Shown here: in pieces, positions 42,933 to 51,998 of the stretch
Layout of the letters: the number at the start of each line of letters is the position of its first letter
How positions within the stretch are numbered: position 1 is the first letter of the stretch
Assembly (NCBI GenBank): GCA_038237475.1
Contig: JBBRYS010000003.1
Span: forward strand, 124,001-188,000
Reading direction: 5' to 3'
Source: JAOAPY01 sp038237475
Lineage (GTDB): Bacteria; Acidobacteriota; Blastocatellia; Pyrinomonadales; Pyrinomonadaceae
DNA: 64,000 bases
Made by a program: the position numbers and the translations under genes
Notes under the pieces: model-generated
Seen by the model: the letters and a program-made list of their open reading frames with translations, nothing else
Told to the model about the DNA's origin: nothing
The model's database searches: none

Positions 42933-44531
42933 TTAGTAGGCTCGGTGTTCAGCAAGCAGTCCTACAATTCTGTCGATCAAGGAGATGCTGCTGCCGGGCA
43001 CAGTTTCGTCGTTGCACATAATGGAAAAGACAAACTCGGTACCGTCGCTGGTCCTTAAATATCCGGAAAGCGAATTTGTGTAAGTGAGAGCCCCGGTTTT
43101 TGCCGACACACGTCCCCGGTAAACGGGCAGCCGGCTGCGAAGAGTTCCATCCGTGCCGGCGACAGGCAGGGAATCACGGAAGGCCAGAGCCGAAGCGGTT
43201 TTGGAAGCCGCCTGCAGTAGTCTGACTGTCACTTCCGGTGTGACCAGATTCAGTCGCGAAAGTCCCGACCCATCATGTAACGCCAGCTGCTTCGACGCAA
43301 TGCCCGCGCGTTCCAGCCACTGCACGATCACCGCCAGGCCCGCCTCATCATCGGTCCGTTCCGGCTTGTGTTTGTCAGCGGCCGGCGCGTTTTCTCCGCG
43401 CTCACGTCCCAGCGTCCGAAGAATCAGCTCGGCGTAAAGATTTATACTCTCCTTGTTCGTGGCTCGAATGACTTCAGCTAACCTTTTGCTGACAACATTG
43501 CCGAGCTCAGTAGCATGAGAGGGGTCAAAGCGATTAGCGGTGGCATTGCGAAAGTTTCGTGTTCGCACTACACCTCTGACAGAAATGCCGCGAGTCTTCA
43601 GCGCAGTAAGGAAACGCTTAGCGGCAAGCTGTGCCGGATCATGAACTGAAAGTCGCGCGCCAAAGCCCCGGCTGCCGACCGGAAACTCTCCCCAGACGCG
43701 AATGTTATTGTCAGATAGACCACGATGGATGCCGACGTTCGTCGGTTCTCCAGCTTTTGCTGTCACGATATCAGTGGTCAATATTAGATCGGTCTCAGCG
43801 CTGCTCAGCCTGGCAGCCGGTGATTGATTAAGCGCTGTCGACGGCTTTATTTCGATATCGACTTCATTGTCATCAATCGACAAGGCACTGGGTGCGGCGC
43901 CGAAGTACCATTGAATATCATTCCATTGCCAGCCATCGCCGAAAGGTTCGCTGCGAAAGTAGCTTTCGTCTCCAATCACGTCGCCGAGTACCTGGCGGAC
44001 ACCCCGCCGGTAAAGCTGGTCTGCCAATTGGGCCAGTGACGACGGCCCTTCTTTGCCGGGTCGCGAGCTAAGATCCGGAGCTCCGCGTCCGTAGAGTGTC
44101 AGGTCGCCGTTGATGGTGCCGTTGCTCAGCATCGGCGCGGTCGTATAGACGGACGTTCGCCAGCGGTAATCAGGGCCCAATTGATCGAGCGCCACCGCCG
44201 TCGTGTAGAGTTTCATGTTCGAAGCGGGAGTGAAAAGACGGTCGGCGTTGCGCGCGTACAGGACTCTGCCGTCTTTCAGATAAGCCACGCATATGCCCCA
44301 ACGTGCCGAAGTGAAATCCCCGGAATCGACGGCTTCGTTAATTAGTCGCGCCAGTTCGCCGTCGCCCGGGGACCCAGCCGTGTTAACGCGCGACGTAGTA
44401 TCTGATTCAGCCCTGGCTGGTGGATTCTCACTGGCGCGGAAAGCTCCAGCGATGAGAATGATACCGATGACAACCAGCATGACAAGTGAAACAGTTGCCC
44501 ACGCGCCCTTCATTGAGAAGCTGTCCTTCAT
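42933..44531 (-). CDS. dacB: D-alanyl-D-alanine carboxypeptidase/endopeptidase, PBP4 (class C)
   Basis: Periplasmic serine enzyme that trims or cuts peptidoglycan cross-links. The SxxK motif is in FTPASNMKLYTTAVAL, the second motif in LHDGSGLSRLNLVTP and the KTG triad in VSAKTGALTYTNSLSGY. The long insert between SxxK and the second motif is typical of PBP4. The N-terminus has a hydrophobic anchor or signal (VSLVMLVVIGIILIAGAF). I use the ATG at 44529-44531; a TTG at 44553-44555 would overlap the upstream GT9 gene by 11 nt. No good ribosome site marks either. It is the last gene of the gpmI-GT9-dacB run. Confidence 0.93.
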   Translation of the reverse strand: MKDSFSMKGAWATVSLVMLVVIGIILIAGAFRASENPPARAESDTTSRVNTAGSPGDGELARLINEAVDSGDFTSARWGICVAYLKDGRVLYARNADRLFTPASNMKLYTTAVALDQLGPDYRWRTSVYTTAPMLSNGTINGDLTLYGRGAPDLSSRPGKEGPSSLAQLADQLYRRGVRQVLGDVIGDESYFRSEPFGDGWQWNDIQWYFGAAPSALSIDDNEVDIEIKPSTALNQSPAARLSSAETDLILTTDIVTAKAGEPTNVGIHRGLSDNNIRVWGEFPVGSRGFGARLSVHDPAQLAAKRFLTALKTRGISVRGVVRTRNFRNATANRFDPSHATELGNVVSKRLAEVIRATNKESINLYAELILRTLGRERGENAPAADKHKPERTDDEAGLAVIVQWLERAGIASKQLALHDGSGLSRLNLVTPEVTVRLLQAASKTASALAFRDSLPVAGTDGTLRSRLPVYRGRVSAKTGALTYTNSLSGYLRTSDGTEFVFSIMCNDETVPGSSISLIDRIVGLLAEHRAY

Positions 44532-44544
44532 AGTGTGAAAGATA

Positions 44545-45576
44545 TCAACTGGCAAATAAGCTCGCTGTCCGCCCGCCTGCCAGCAATGCGCGTGTTATCG
44601 CGTAAACCTCTTCGACAGGTATTTCCGGAATGGTGCTGCGATAGACTATGCGATGCTGCTCGCCGATTGGAACATAACTTTCAGGCGCGCGCCGGTCGAG
44701 CAGGAGCACCACCGGAGTACCAACCGCGGCGGCAATATGCATCGGACCGGTGTCATTGGAAACCAGCACAGCCAGACGAGCCTGGGCTGCAGCCAGTTGC
44801 GCGATGTTCAGCTTGTCAAAAATTATCGTCGTTTTTGGAAACAAGCTTTTCATCTGCGTCAGGAGTTCGCGTTCCTCCGGACCGGCAAAGACGATTGGGC
44901 GCACACCATCGTTTCGTATCAGGTACTCAGCGAGTTCGGCGAATCGCTCCAGCGGCCAGCGACGGCTGGAATGACCGGCCCCGGGGAAAAGTCCCACCAG
45001 TGGTGCACCCGCGTCGGCCTTCTCCTTTTTTAAAAGTTTATCGATGTTGAGATTATCGGACGGCTGCGTTAGCAGGCGAGGCTGGCGATCGGCATTGGTT
45101 ATACCCAAAGGCCCAAGGACATCGAGATAGCGATCAATAAGATGGCGCTCACGATGGTCCTTTTCAACCGGTGGCCGGGGCACAAAATTCCCGAGGAAGT
45201 CGAGTGAGCGTCCCGGCCGGCGCGAGTAGAGACGCTTCGGTGCACCGGAAAGAAACCCCAGCAGGTTCGTTTCCGATAAGCTGTGCAAATCGATTACAAA
45301 ATCAAACTTCCGCAGCCGCACCTTCTTTACCAGCTGCAGAATGCGTCCGAGAGAGATCAGCTTTGGGCCATCGCGCAAGGCGACCCGATCGACGACGATG
45401 GTGTCATTTGCATACCCGGAGAGGTTGATGATGTCGCTCCCCGGTTTACCGACTGCGACGGTGATGGTTGCTTCAGGAAATCGTCCGCGCAGAGCGCGCA
45501 ACGCCGGCAAGCTGAGGACTACGTCGCCCAGTTGGCCAAAGTCGATGACAAGGATCTTCTGTGGATTGAAGCTCAC
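44545..45576 (-). CDS. Glycosyltransferase family 9 (heptosyltransferase-like)
   Basis: A 343-residue GT-B enzyme of the WaaF/WaaC family, which transfers heptose from ADP-heptose to the LPS core. Marks are ILVIDFGQLGDVVLSLPALR at the start, FPGAGHSSRRWPLERFAELA in the donor site and LAVLVSNDTGPMHIAAAVGTPV near the end. The GTG start at 45574-45576 lies 2 nt after the gpmI stop, with GAGG inside the last gpmI codons, so translation is coupled. The acceptor sugar is unknown. Presence of this gene supports an LPS-bearing envelope. Confidence 0.88.
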   Translation of the reverse strand: MSFNPQKILVIDFGQLGDVVLSLPALRALRGRFPEATITVAVGKPGSDIINLSGYANDTIVVDRVALRDGPKLISLGRILQLVKKVRLRKFDFVIDLHSLSETNLLGFLSGAPKRLYSRRPGRSLDFLGNFVPRPPVEKDHRERHLIDRYLDVLGPLGITNADRQPRLLTQPSDNLNIDKLLKKEKADAGAPLVGLFPGAGHSSRRWPLERFAELAEYLIRNDGVRPIVFAGPEERELLTQMKSLFPKTTIIFDKLNIAQLAAAQARLAVLVSNDTGPMHIAAAVGTPVVLLLDRRAPESYVPIGEQHRIVYRSTIPEIPVEEVYAITRALLAGGRTASLFAS

Positions 45577-45578
45577 CC

Positions 45579-47132
45579 TTAAGCCTCGCGCAAATCGCGT
45601 CCGGTCATCTCGATCGGTTTTGCCAACCCCAATAACCCGAGCATCGTTGGCGCGACATCCTCAAGCGCTCCCCCGGAGCGCAGCGTTAAACCGCGCGAGT
45701 CATCATCGATCAGGTGCAGCGGCACGGGATTGAGTGTGTGAGCGGTGTGCGGTTGACCCGTAAACGGATCCGACATCTGTTCGGCGTTGCCATGATCGGC
45801 GGTAATTATCGTTATGCCACCAAGCCGGGAAATCGCTTTCGTGATCCAGCCGAGGCACGTGTCAACGTACTGGCACGCCTCAATTGTTTTTTCTAGCTTG
45901 CCGGTATGGCCCACCATGTCTGGGTTTGCGAAGTTGATGACAAACACATCGGTGTCCCCAGTCTGAATCTCGCTAAGAATCTTTTCCGTCACCTTAAACG
46001 CGGACATTTCCGGAGCCAGGTCATAAGTCGGAATGCGTGGCGAGGGAACCAGCAGGCGCCGCTCGCAGGCGAATGGTTGTTCGACACCACCATTAAAAAA
46101 ATAGGTCACATGCGCGTATTTTTCCGTCTCGGCCATGCGGTAATTGTTTACACAGATGGCGCCGAAGACTTCCGCCAGAACATTTTTGTGCTGGTGAAGC
46201 GGAAACGCGACCGCCAGCGGAAAGGTTGCGTCATAGACTGAAAAGCAGACGAGATCAATCTGCGGGCGATCCAGGACAGGAAACTCATTGAAGTCCGCCA
46301 CCGCCAGGGCACGCGTGAGTTGGCGCGCGCGATCCGGGCGAAAGTTGAAAAAAATTACGGCATCCTCGTCCTGAATAGTAGCAATGGGCTCGCCGTTTTC
46401 ACGGATCATTAAAATGGGATCGACAAACTCGTCCGTAATTCCCAGTTCATATGAATGCCTGACCGCCGCAATGGCATCGGTCGCGGGCTGACCTTTTCCT
46501 CCTATCAATAAATCAAAAGCGCGTGCAGTTCGTTCCCAACGCTTATCGCGATCCATCGCGTAGTAACGACCAACCAGCGTTGCTATAGCCCCGCAACCAA
46601 TCTCTTCCATCTTTTCCTGCAGGGCTGCGATGTAATCTGTGGCTGAGGCGGGAGGTGTATCGCGCCCGTCGAGAAAGCAATGCACGAACACTCGATACAA
46701 TCCCTTGGCTTTGGCCAAACGCAATAAGGCATAGAGATGTGTCTGGGAAGAATGGACCTGGCCGTCCGAAAGCAAGCCCATCAGGTGCAGGGCCCTGCCA
46801 CGCTGAAGCGCGCCATCCATGACCTTGTTTATCGCCTCGTTCCGCGTAAACTCACCCGTCTCAATGTCGTGATCTATGCGCGAGACATCCATTCGTACTA
46901 CTCGTCCTGAGCCGATATTTAAGTGGCCGACTTCAGAATTCCCCATCACGCCGGCCGGCAAACCTACGCGGGTACCGTGTGCCTCCAGTAGCGTGTGCGG
47001 GTAGGCTTCAGTTAGTTGGTCGTAGTTGGGGGTGGCGGCCAGTGCGATTGCGTTTCCTTCACGAGCAGGAGAATAACCCCAACCGTCGATAACGATAAGT
47101 GCGAGTGGACCACGTTGATTAGGCGAAGGCAT
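45579..47132 (-). CDS. gpmI: 2,3-bisphosphoglycerate-independent phosphoglycerate mutase
   Basis: Interconverts 3- and 2-phosphoglycerate in glycolysis and gluconeogenesis with two manganese ions. The 517-residue protein has the metal-site start LIVIDGWGYSP, the phospho-serine loop GVMGNSEVGHLNIGSGR (catalytic Ser), the phosphatase-fold metal ligands in NFANPDMVGHTG and ADHGNAEQM, and TAHTLNPVPL. Its length is the family norm. The next glycolytic enzyme, enolase, lies 700 bases upstream on the same strand. Confidence 0.97.
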   Translation of the reverse strand: MPSPNQRGPLALIVIDGWGYSPAREGNAIALAATPNYDQLTEAYPHTLLEAHGTRVGLPAGVMGNSEVGHLNIGSGRVVRMDVSRIDHDIETGEFTRNEAINKVMDGALQRGRALHLMGLLSDGQVHSSQTHLYALLRLAKAKGLYRVFVHCFLDGRDTPPASATDYIAALQEKMEEIGCGAIATLVGRYYAMDRDKRWERTARAFDLLIGGKGQPATDAIAAVRHSYELGITDEFVDPILMIRENGEPIATIQDEDAVIFFNFRPDRARQLTRALAVADFNEFPVLDRPQIDLVCFSVYDATFPLAVAFPLHQHKNVLAEVFGAICVNNYRMAETEKYAHVTYFFNGGVEQPFACERRLLVPSPRIPTYDLAPEMSAFKVTEKILSEIQTGDTDVFVINFANPDMVGHTGKLEKTIEACQYVDTCLGWITKAISRLGGITIITADHGNAEQMSDPFTGQPHTAHTLNPVPLHLIDDDSRGLTLRSGGALEDVAPTMLGLLGLAKPIEMTGRDLREA

Positions 47133-47235
47133 TTTTTAACTCTTCATTGATGGCTGATTGGAATCAGACTTATTCGACGAGTCCGCACGGCCATGGTGCG
47201 AATAATGACTAGTGTGGCAGGAGCGGATCCCTGCA

Positions 47236-47724
47236 TCAACCGCTCACCTTTGGCAGCCAGTAATCGGGATTTTCATCCATCTTTGGATCCGGGCGTTCCA
47301 TCCAGCGCTCGGGTCGATTGAGTTCCCGAAAGCCCACTCGCCGATACACTTCATGCGCATCTTTTGTGGCCAACACCCAACGGCGGAAGCCCTGTAGATC
47401 AGGATGGGCCACTATTACGTCGATTAACCATTTACCCAGTCCCTGCCGACGGTGTTCTTCAAGAATGAAAACGTCCGCCAGCCAGGCGAAAGTGGCATAG
47501 TCAGTGACCACACGCGCAAAGCCAATCTGACGAGGCTCCCCATCAGCGCTCAAATGATAGAGGCCAAAGCAGAGAGAATTTTCAATGGAGCGCAGGACCA
47601 CTGCGAGCTTGCGGCCTTGTGCCCAATAAGTTGAATTTGACAGGTAGTTATGAATAAAGGCGGCATCCAGTGCGGATCGATCAGTACTTATCAGATAGTC
47701 GTCGCGTTGCCAGGAGGTAGTCAT
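47236..47724 (-). CDS. GNAT family N-acetyltransferase
   Basis: A 162-residue single GNAT domain. The acetyl-CoA pyrophosphate loop is in EEHRRQGLGKWLIDVIVAHP, preceded by FAWLADVFIL, and the C-terminal strand is in ATKDAHEVYRRVGFREL. The Trp- and Asp-rich end resembles small GNATs of unknown substrate. It sits between gpmI and eno on the same strand with about 100-nt gaps to each. Confidence 0.9.
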   Translation of the reverse strand: MTTSWQRDDYLISTDRSALDAAFIHNYLSNSTYWAQGRKLAVVLRSIENSLCFGLYHLSADGEPRQIGFARVVTDYATFAWLADVFILEEHRRQGLGKWLIDVIVAHPDLQGFRRWVLATKDAHEVYRRVGFRELNRPERWMERPDPKMDENPDYWLPKVSG

Positions 47725-47835
47725 TGACCTTTGACCTGCATGAGTTGTGGGATTCCAATCGTTGGCTTACGTGAACAATACGCTGTCCTGATGAGTGGCC
47801 ACCAAGGAACACACGAAGCAGTTGGCTCCCCCTGC

Positions 47836-49161
47836 TTACTTGCCGGCGGTACGTCTCTTGGTTTTAGCTGTTGATTGCTCGATCTGGTAAAAAGCCGCGC
47901 GCCCTGGAAACTTCGCGGCGCCACGGAGATCTTCTTCGATGCGCAGCAATTGGTTGTACTTGGCGATGCGATCGGTGCGCGAGAGCGAGCCTGTTTTGAT
48001 TTGGCCGGCGTTAGTGGCAACCGCGAGGTCGGCGATGAAAGGGTCTTCAGTTTCACCGGAGCGATGCGAAATAACTGCCGTGCGCCGATTTTTCTGCGCC
48101 AGTTCGATGCATTCCAGGGTCTCGGTCAGTGTGCCGATCTGATTGACCTTGATCAGGATTGAATTGGCGACACCCAGCTCAATGCCCTTGCGCAGAAAAG
48201 CGGTATTCGTTACAAAAAGATCGTCACCCACTAACTGAACCCGGTCTCCAATTTCATCCGTCAAAGTTTTCCACCCGGTCCAATCATTTTCCGCCATACC
48301 ATCTTCGATGGAGATGATGGGGTACTGGTCTGCCCAACTTTTCCAATAAGCCACCATTTGATCAGCGCTCAGCTTTCGCTTATCCGACTTCTTGAATACA
48401 TATGCCTTGCCGTCAAAAAACTCACTGGCGGCAGGATCGAGCGCCAGCAAACAATCCGCTCCGGCTTTGTAACCAGCCTGTGCGATTGCTTCCAGAATCG
48501 TTTCAATTGCTTCCTCGTTCGAGCGCAGGTTCGGCGCAAAGCCGCCCTCGTCACCGACGCTGGTAGCGTAGCCTTTCTTCTTCAGGACCGCTTTGAGAGT
48601 GTGAAAAACTTCAGCGCCCATGCGCAGTGCCTCGCGAAAGTTGGCAGCCGACACTGGCACAATCATGAACTCCTGGAAATCCACATTGTTGTCGGCATGC
48701 GCACCGCCGTTGATGATATTCATCATCGGCACGGGCAGCGTGCGCGCGTTGGGCCCGCCGAGGTATTTGTAAAGCGGTAACTCCAGATAAGCGGCCGCAG
48801 CCCGCGCAGTCGCCATTGAGACAGCGAGCAGGGCGTTTGCTCCCAGCTTTGATTTGGTGGCGGTGCCGTCGAGATCGATGAGGGCCTGATCTACTTCCGC
48901 CTGGTCCAACGCGTCCATCTCTTCGATTACCGGCGCGATCACTTCATTTACATTGCGTACTGCTTTCATTACGCCTTTTCCGGCGTAGCGCCGCTTATCG
49001 CCGTCGCGTAATTCTACGGCTTCATGCTCTCCGGTTGAGGCGCCAGAAGGGACGGCGGCGCGACCGACTTCTCCGCCGATCAGGGTGACTTCGGCCTCGA
49101 CGGTCGGGTTGCCACGCGAATCGAGAATCTCGCGAGCTAGGATTTGTTCAATGAAGCTCAT
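47836..49161 (-). CDS. eno: Enolase
   Basis: Dehydrates 2-phosphoglycerate to phosphoenolpyruvate; cytosolic, also part of the RNA degradosome in some bacteria. The 441-residue protein has AREILDSRGNPTVEAEV, the mobile loop VPSGASTGEHEAVELRDGD, the magnesium ligands in LALDPAASEF, SIEDGMAENDW and LVGDDLFVTN, the catalytic Lys in ILIKVNQIGTLTET and the signature SHRSGETEDPFIADLAV. A short basic tail (TAKTKRRTAGK) extends past the usual end. Confidence 0.98.
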   Translation of the reverse strand: MSFIEQILAREILDSRGNPTVEAEVTLIGGEVGRAAVPSGASTGEHEAVELRDGDKRRYAGKGVMKAVRNVNEVIAPVIEEMDALDQAEVDQALIDLDGTATKSKLGANALLAVSMATARAAAAYLELPLYKYLGGPNARTLPVPMMNIINGGAHADNNVDFQEFMIVPVSAANFREALRMGAEVFHTLKAVLKKKGYATSVGDEGGFAPNLRSNEEAIETILEAIAQAGYKAGADCLLALDPAASEFFDGKAYVFKKSDKRKLSADQMVAYWKSWADQYPIISIEDGMAENDWTGWKTLTDEIGDRVQLVGDDLFVTNTAFLRKGIELGVANSILIKVNQIGTLTETLECIELAQKNRRTAVISHRSGETEDPFIADLAVATNAGQIKTGSLSRTDRIAKYNQLLRIEEDLRGAAKFPGRAAFYQIEQSTAKTKRRTAGK

Positions 49162-49287
49162 GCAGGTTGTTCGGGCTCCCAGCTAGTCTTAAGTACAAAA
49201 TCGTGTAGGGCGACTTTATCACGAACGCCGGAAGCCGGGCATCCCGCGTACCGGTGAAGACCAACTCATCTCCAGTCGTTCGCAGAG

Positions 49288-50712
49288 TTATGATCCGCTG
49301 GCGGTCCTGTTTGCCTGAGGTTCGCGCTCAAGCTTTACTTCTGGCAGATCGAGCGCGACGCGCATCACGCGCCTCCGCTCAACGCGCTCGACGCGAAACG
49401 CGAGGTCGTTGTAAGGCACCAGCTCGGCTGGTTTTAGGACGTGTCCCGCCACGGTCATGAGAAATCCGCCGACGGTTGTGTAGCTTTCCGATTCCGGCAG
49501 AGTAAGCTTGAGCTTGCGATTCAAATCGCGCACGGCCAGTCCGCCATCCAAAAGGTATTTGCGTGGACTAATCTCCTGGATCTGCTCACGCACCTCTTCG
49601 TCATGTTCATCTGAAATCTCGCCCACGATTTCTTCGAGTAAATCTTCGAGCGTGATGATGCCTTCCAGTCCCCCATGTTCGTCGACTACGAAAGCAAAGT
49701 GAACCTTGGCCTTTTGCATCTGTCTTAAGACGTCTTCCAGCCGGGCCGTGTCAGGAAGAAACAGCGGAGACTGCAACACTTCTTCAAGCCGAAACTGATC
49801 GGGCTTAAGAATGTAAGGCATCACATCCTTGCTGTGTATAAACCCCACTACATCGTCGAGTGAGTCGCGATAGACAGGTAAACGAGAGTAGCGGTGCTTA
49901 CCGAAAGCCTCAGTGATATCCGCCAGCGAACTATCGTTTGCGATTGCCGCCATGGCCGTCCGCGGAATCATCGCTTCGCGCACGAGCGTGTCCGAAAATT
50001 CAAATACGCGATGAATCAACCGCCGTTCTTCAGCGCGCAGGTAACCTCGATCGCGTGCGATGTCGACCAGTTGTCTCAGTTCCGCCTCTGTGTAAACGGA
50101 AGCGTGCTCGAGCGTCGACTTGAGGCCCAGCAGCCGGCCCAGATAGGTACCAGTAGTGTTGAATAGCCAAAGAGGGGCCTGGAATAAAGTTGCAAAGAGT
50201 TGCAGCGGGCGAGCACAAAGCATGGCCACGTTTTCGGCTCTTTCAAGGGCGATCATTTTCGGCATCAGCTCGCCGAGCACGATATGCAGGAAGGTGATCG
50301 CGAAAAACGCGATCGCAATCGCAATCACATGGGCCACAGTTGCGGCTCGTCCGGCCGGCGCAATCATCACCGCCACTGGTTCCAGCAGTTCAGCGATCGT
50401 GGGCTCGCCGGCCCAGCCAAGCGCCAGCGATGCGAGGGTCACGCCAAGTTGAGTAGCCGAGATCAGTAAGGTGGGATTGCCAAGCAGTTCGAGCGCCGCC
50501 CGGGCCTGCTTGCTGCCATTGGCGGCGCGGCCCTCGAGTTTTGTGCGTCGCACTGAGACGAGAGAAAACTCTGCCGCCACAAAGTACCCGTTCGCGGCGA
50601 CCAGCGCCAGAACGGCAAATAATTTCAACGACACTCCAGTTAGGGAAAGCGACTCATTCAGAATCAGTCCCACCAACTGAGCGGCAGCCAAATAACTGTC
50701 AGGTTCAATCAT
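49288..50712 (-). CDS. CNNM/CorC-type membrane protein with CBS pair
   Basis: About 474 residues: an N-terminal CNNM (DUF21) membrane domain with around four helices (AANGYFVAAEFSLVSVRRTK, LGELMPKMIALERAE), two CBS domains (about 215-335, IPRTAMAAIANDSS and FVVDEHGGLEGIITLEDLLE) and a C-terminal CorC_HlyC domain (LPESESYTTVGGFLMTVAGH). Members take part in magnesium or cobalt efflux and were once called hemolysins. I use the ATG at 50712; a GTG one codon upstream is also possible. Confidence 0.92.
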   Translation of the reverse strand: MIEPDSYLAAAQLVGLILNESLSLTGVSLKLFAVLALVAANGYFVAAEFSLVSVRRTKLEGRAANGSKQARAALELLGNPTLLISATQLGVTLASLALGWAGEPTIAELLEPVAVMIAPAGRAATVAHVIAIAIAFFAITFLHIVLGELMPKMIALERAENVAMLCARPLQLFATLFQAPLWLFNTTGTYLGRLLGLKSTLEHASVYTEAELRQLVDIARDRGYLRAEERRLIHRVFEFSDTLVREAMIPRTAMAAIANDSSLADITEAFGKHRYSRLPVYRDSLDDVVGFIHSKDVMPYILKPDQFRLEEVLQSPLFLPDTARLEDVLRQMQKAKVHFAFVVDEHGGLEGIITLEDLLEEIVGEISDEHDEEVREQIQEISPRKYLLDGGLAVRDLNRKLKLTLPESESYTTVGGFLMTVAGHVLKPAELVPYNDLAFRVERVERRRVMRVALDLPEVKLEREPQANRTASGS

Positions 50713-50886
50713 CACTTAAACAGGGAAGGGGGAAACCAGCCGGCAAACCGGGAAATCATACCATGCACGTGTGTCCAGGCTGAACACACGTGCACCCGGA
50801 ATACACTCCACTGGATTCGCGGAGCCAACCTGCGCGAGGTGAAAGCGGATTGTAAGATTTACTTTCAGAACCGAAACGATTTCCGT

Positions 50887-51432
50887 TTAATGACCCGCAA
50901 CGGCTCCGGCGGCGCTAATTTTGACCGGGTGCTTGTCATGCTTAGTGCAGGCCCGTGCCAGGGCATCTTCAACCCGGGGAGTAACGTTGCATTCCGGCTG
51001 CCGGCAGACAGCAGCGAGTTCGGAAATCACCAGATAGCGAGAACGTTCAAGCATCCGTTGCTCGCGAAAGGACAGTGGTTTGGTATGACTCAAGTAGGTA
51101 AGATGCTTGAGCACATTAGCCACTTCAAAGATGTCGCCGGTGCGCATCTTATCTGAAAAATCCTTGAAACGATCTTTCCAATCGTGAGCGGGGGATGAAA
51201 AATCATCTGCCAATGTTTTCAAAAGCAGTTGACATTCACCCGAAGTGATTGGCGCGCGAAGACCGACTTCGGACGCATTGGGGACCGGAACTAGTACCAG
51301 CGAATTGTTAGCAGCGAGACGAAGCGTGTAGAAGGGCAATAACGTCGCTCCTATTTGCTTCTGTTCAATCTGCTCGATGGTTCCGATCCCGTGATTTGGA
51401 TATACGACCTTTTGGCCGATTCTAAAGCCCAC
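50887..51432 (-). CDS. CarD family transcriptional regulator
   Basis: About 181 residues. The N-terminal RNA-polymerase-interacting Tudor-like domain is marked by FRIGQKVVYPNHGIGTIEQI and LPFYTLRLAANNSLVLVPV; the C-terminal helical DNA-binding part contains DWKDRFKDFSDKMRTGD and LTYLSHTKPLSFREQRMLER. CarD proteins bind the RNAP beta subunit and stabilise open promoter complexes, for example at rRNA promoters. The GTG at 51430-51432 is chosen because GGAGGT lies 6 nt upstream; the longer open frame has no ribosome site. Confidence 0.9.
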   Translation of the reverse strand: MGFRIGQKVVYPNHGIGTIEQIEQKQIGATLLPFYTLRLAANNSLVLVPVPNASEVGLRAPITSGECQLLLKTLADDFSSPAHDWKDRFKDFSDKMRTGDIFEVANVLKHLTYLSHTKPLSFREQRMLERSRYLVISELAAVCRQPECNVTPRVEDALARACTKHDKHPVKISAAGAVAGH

Positions 51433-51471
51433 CACAGCACCTCCATCGAATTTGCAAAAATCAGACTGCAC

Positions 51472-51998
51472 CGCACGCGCAGATCTGGGGGAACCCCTTG
51501 GTTATGAGTGACGCGACCAGCGTCGGTTGCGATAAAACTGTGTATTGAGTCTAGCAAGCGGTCTTCTGAAGCGTCAAGGCCTTCCTTCCTTCCTTCCTTG
51601 GATCGTGGTCCTAAGTGAAAAGAAGAGCAACCTCCTTGATCGGTGAAGATACTTTTGACTGGGGCGCTTTCCCCGCCACAGTAAATCAAGGATTACTTCG
51701 ACCAGAAATAGTTCACCCACTAGCGGTCATGATCACCAAGGCTGATCAAGTTAAATCTGCGAAACGGAAATTTGCTGAGCGAAAGTCCCCCTCCAGCGGG
51801 GCTTGAAATTCTGTAGGTGAGCGTTTGCGGCTCGAGATGAGGGTGGAACCCGACTATTAGTGGTGGTTGTCAGCTTAACGGTGGACTGCTAGGATCGTTC
51901 GCAGTTGTTGTAGAATCATTTCGCTTCCAGGAACAACCGTTCCAGTCGGTCCGAAAAATAGGCAAGCGAAGGAACGAACCGACTTCTAATTCGTCTTC
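51472..51998 (+). other. Non-coding stretch with (CCTT)5 microsatellite
   Basis: About 530 bases between the divergent CarD-like and cyclase genes. It holds five perfect CCTT units at 51580-51599 and a perfect inverted repeat GGAAC-AACC-GTTCC at 51930-51943, about 55 nt before the cyclase ATG. The 63-codon open frame at 51615-51806 has no ribosome site or recognisable content. Promoters for both flanking genes should lie here but none is clear. Confidence 0.5.

Noticed and set aside
44545..45576. GT9 gene as a SenB partner for the selD-egtB pair
   Set aside because: It is over 30 kb away, on the other strand, coupled to gpmI, and looks like a heptosyltransferase.
51615..51806. 63-codon frame in the CarD/cyclase gap
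   Set aside because: No ribosome site and no recognisable content.
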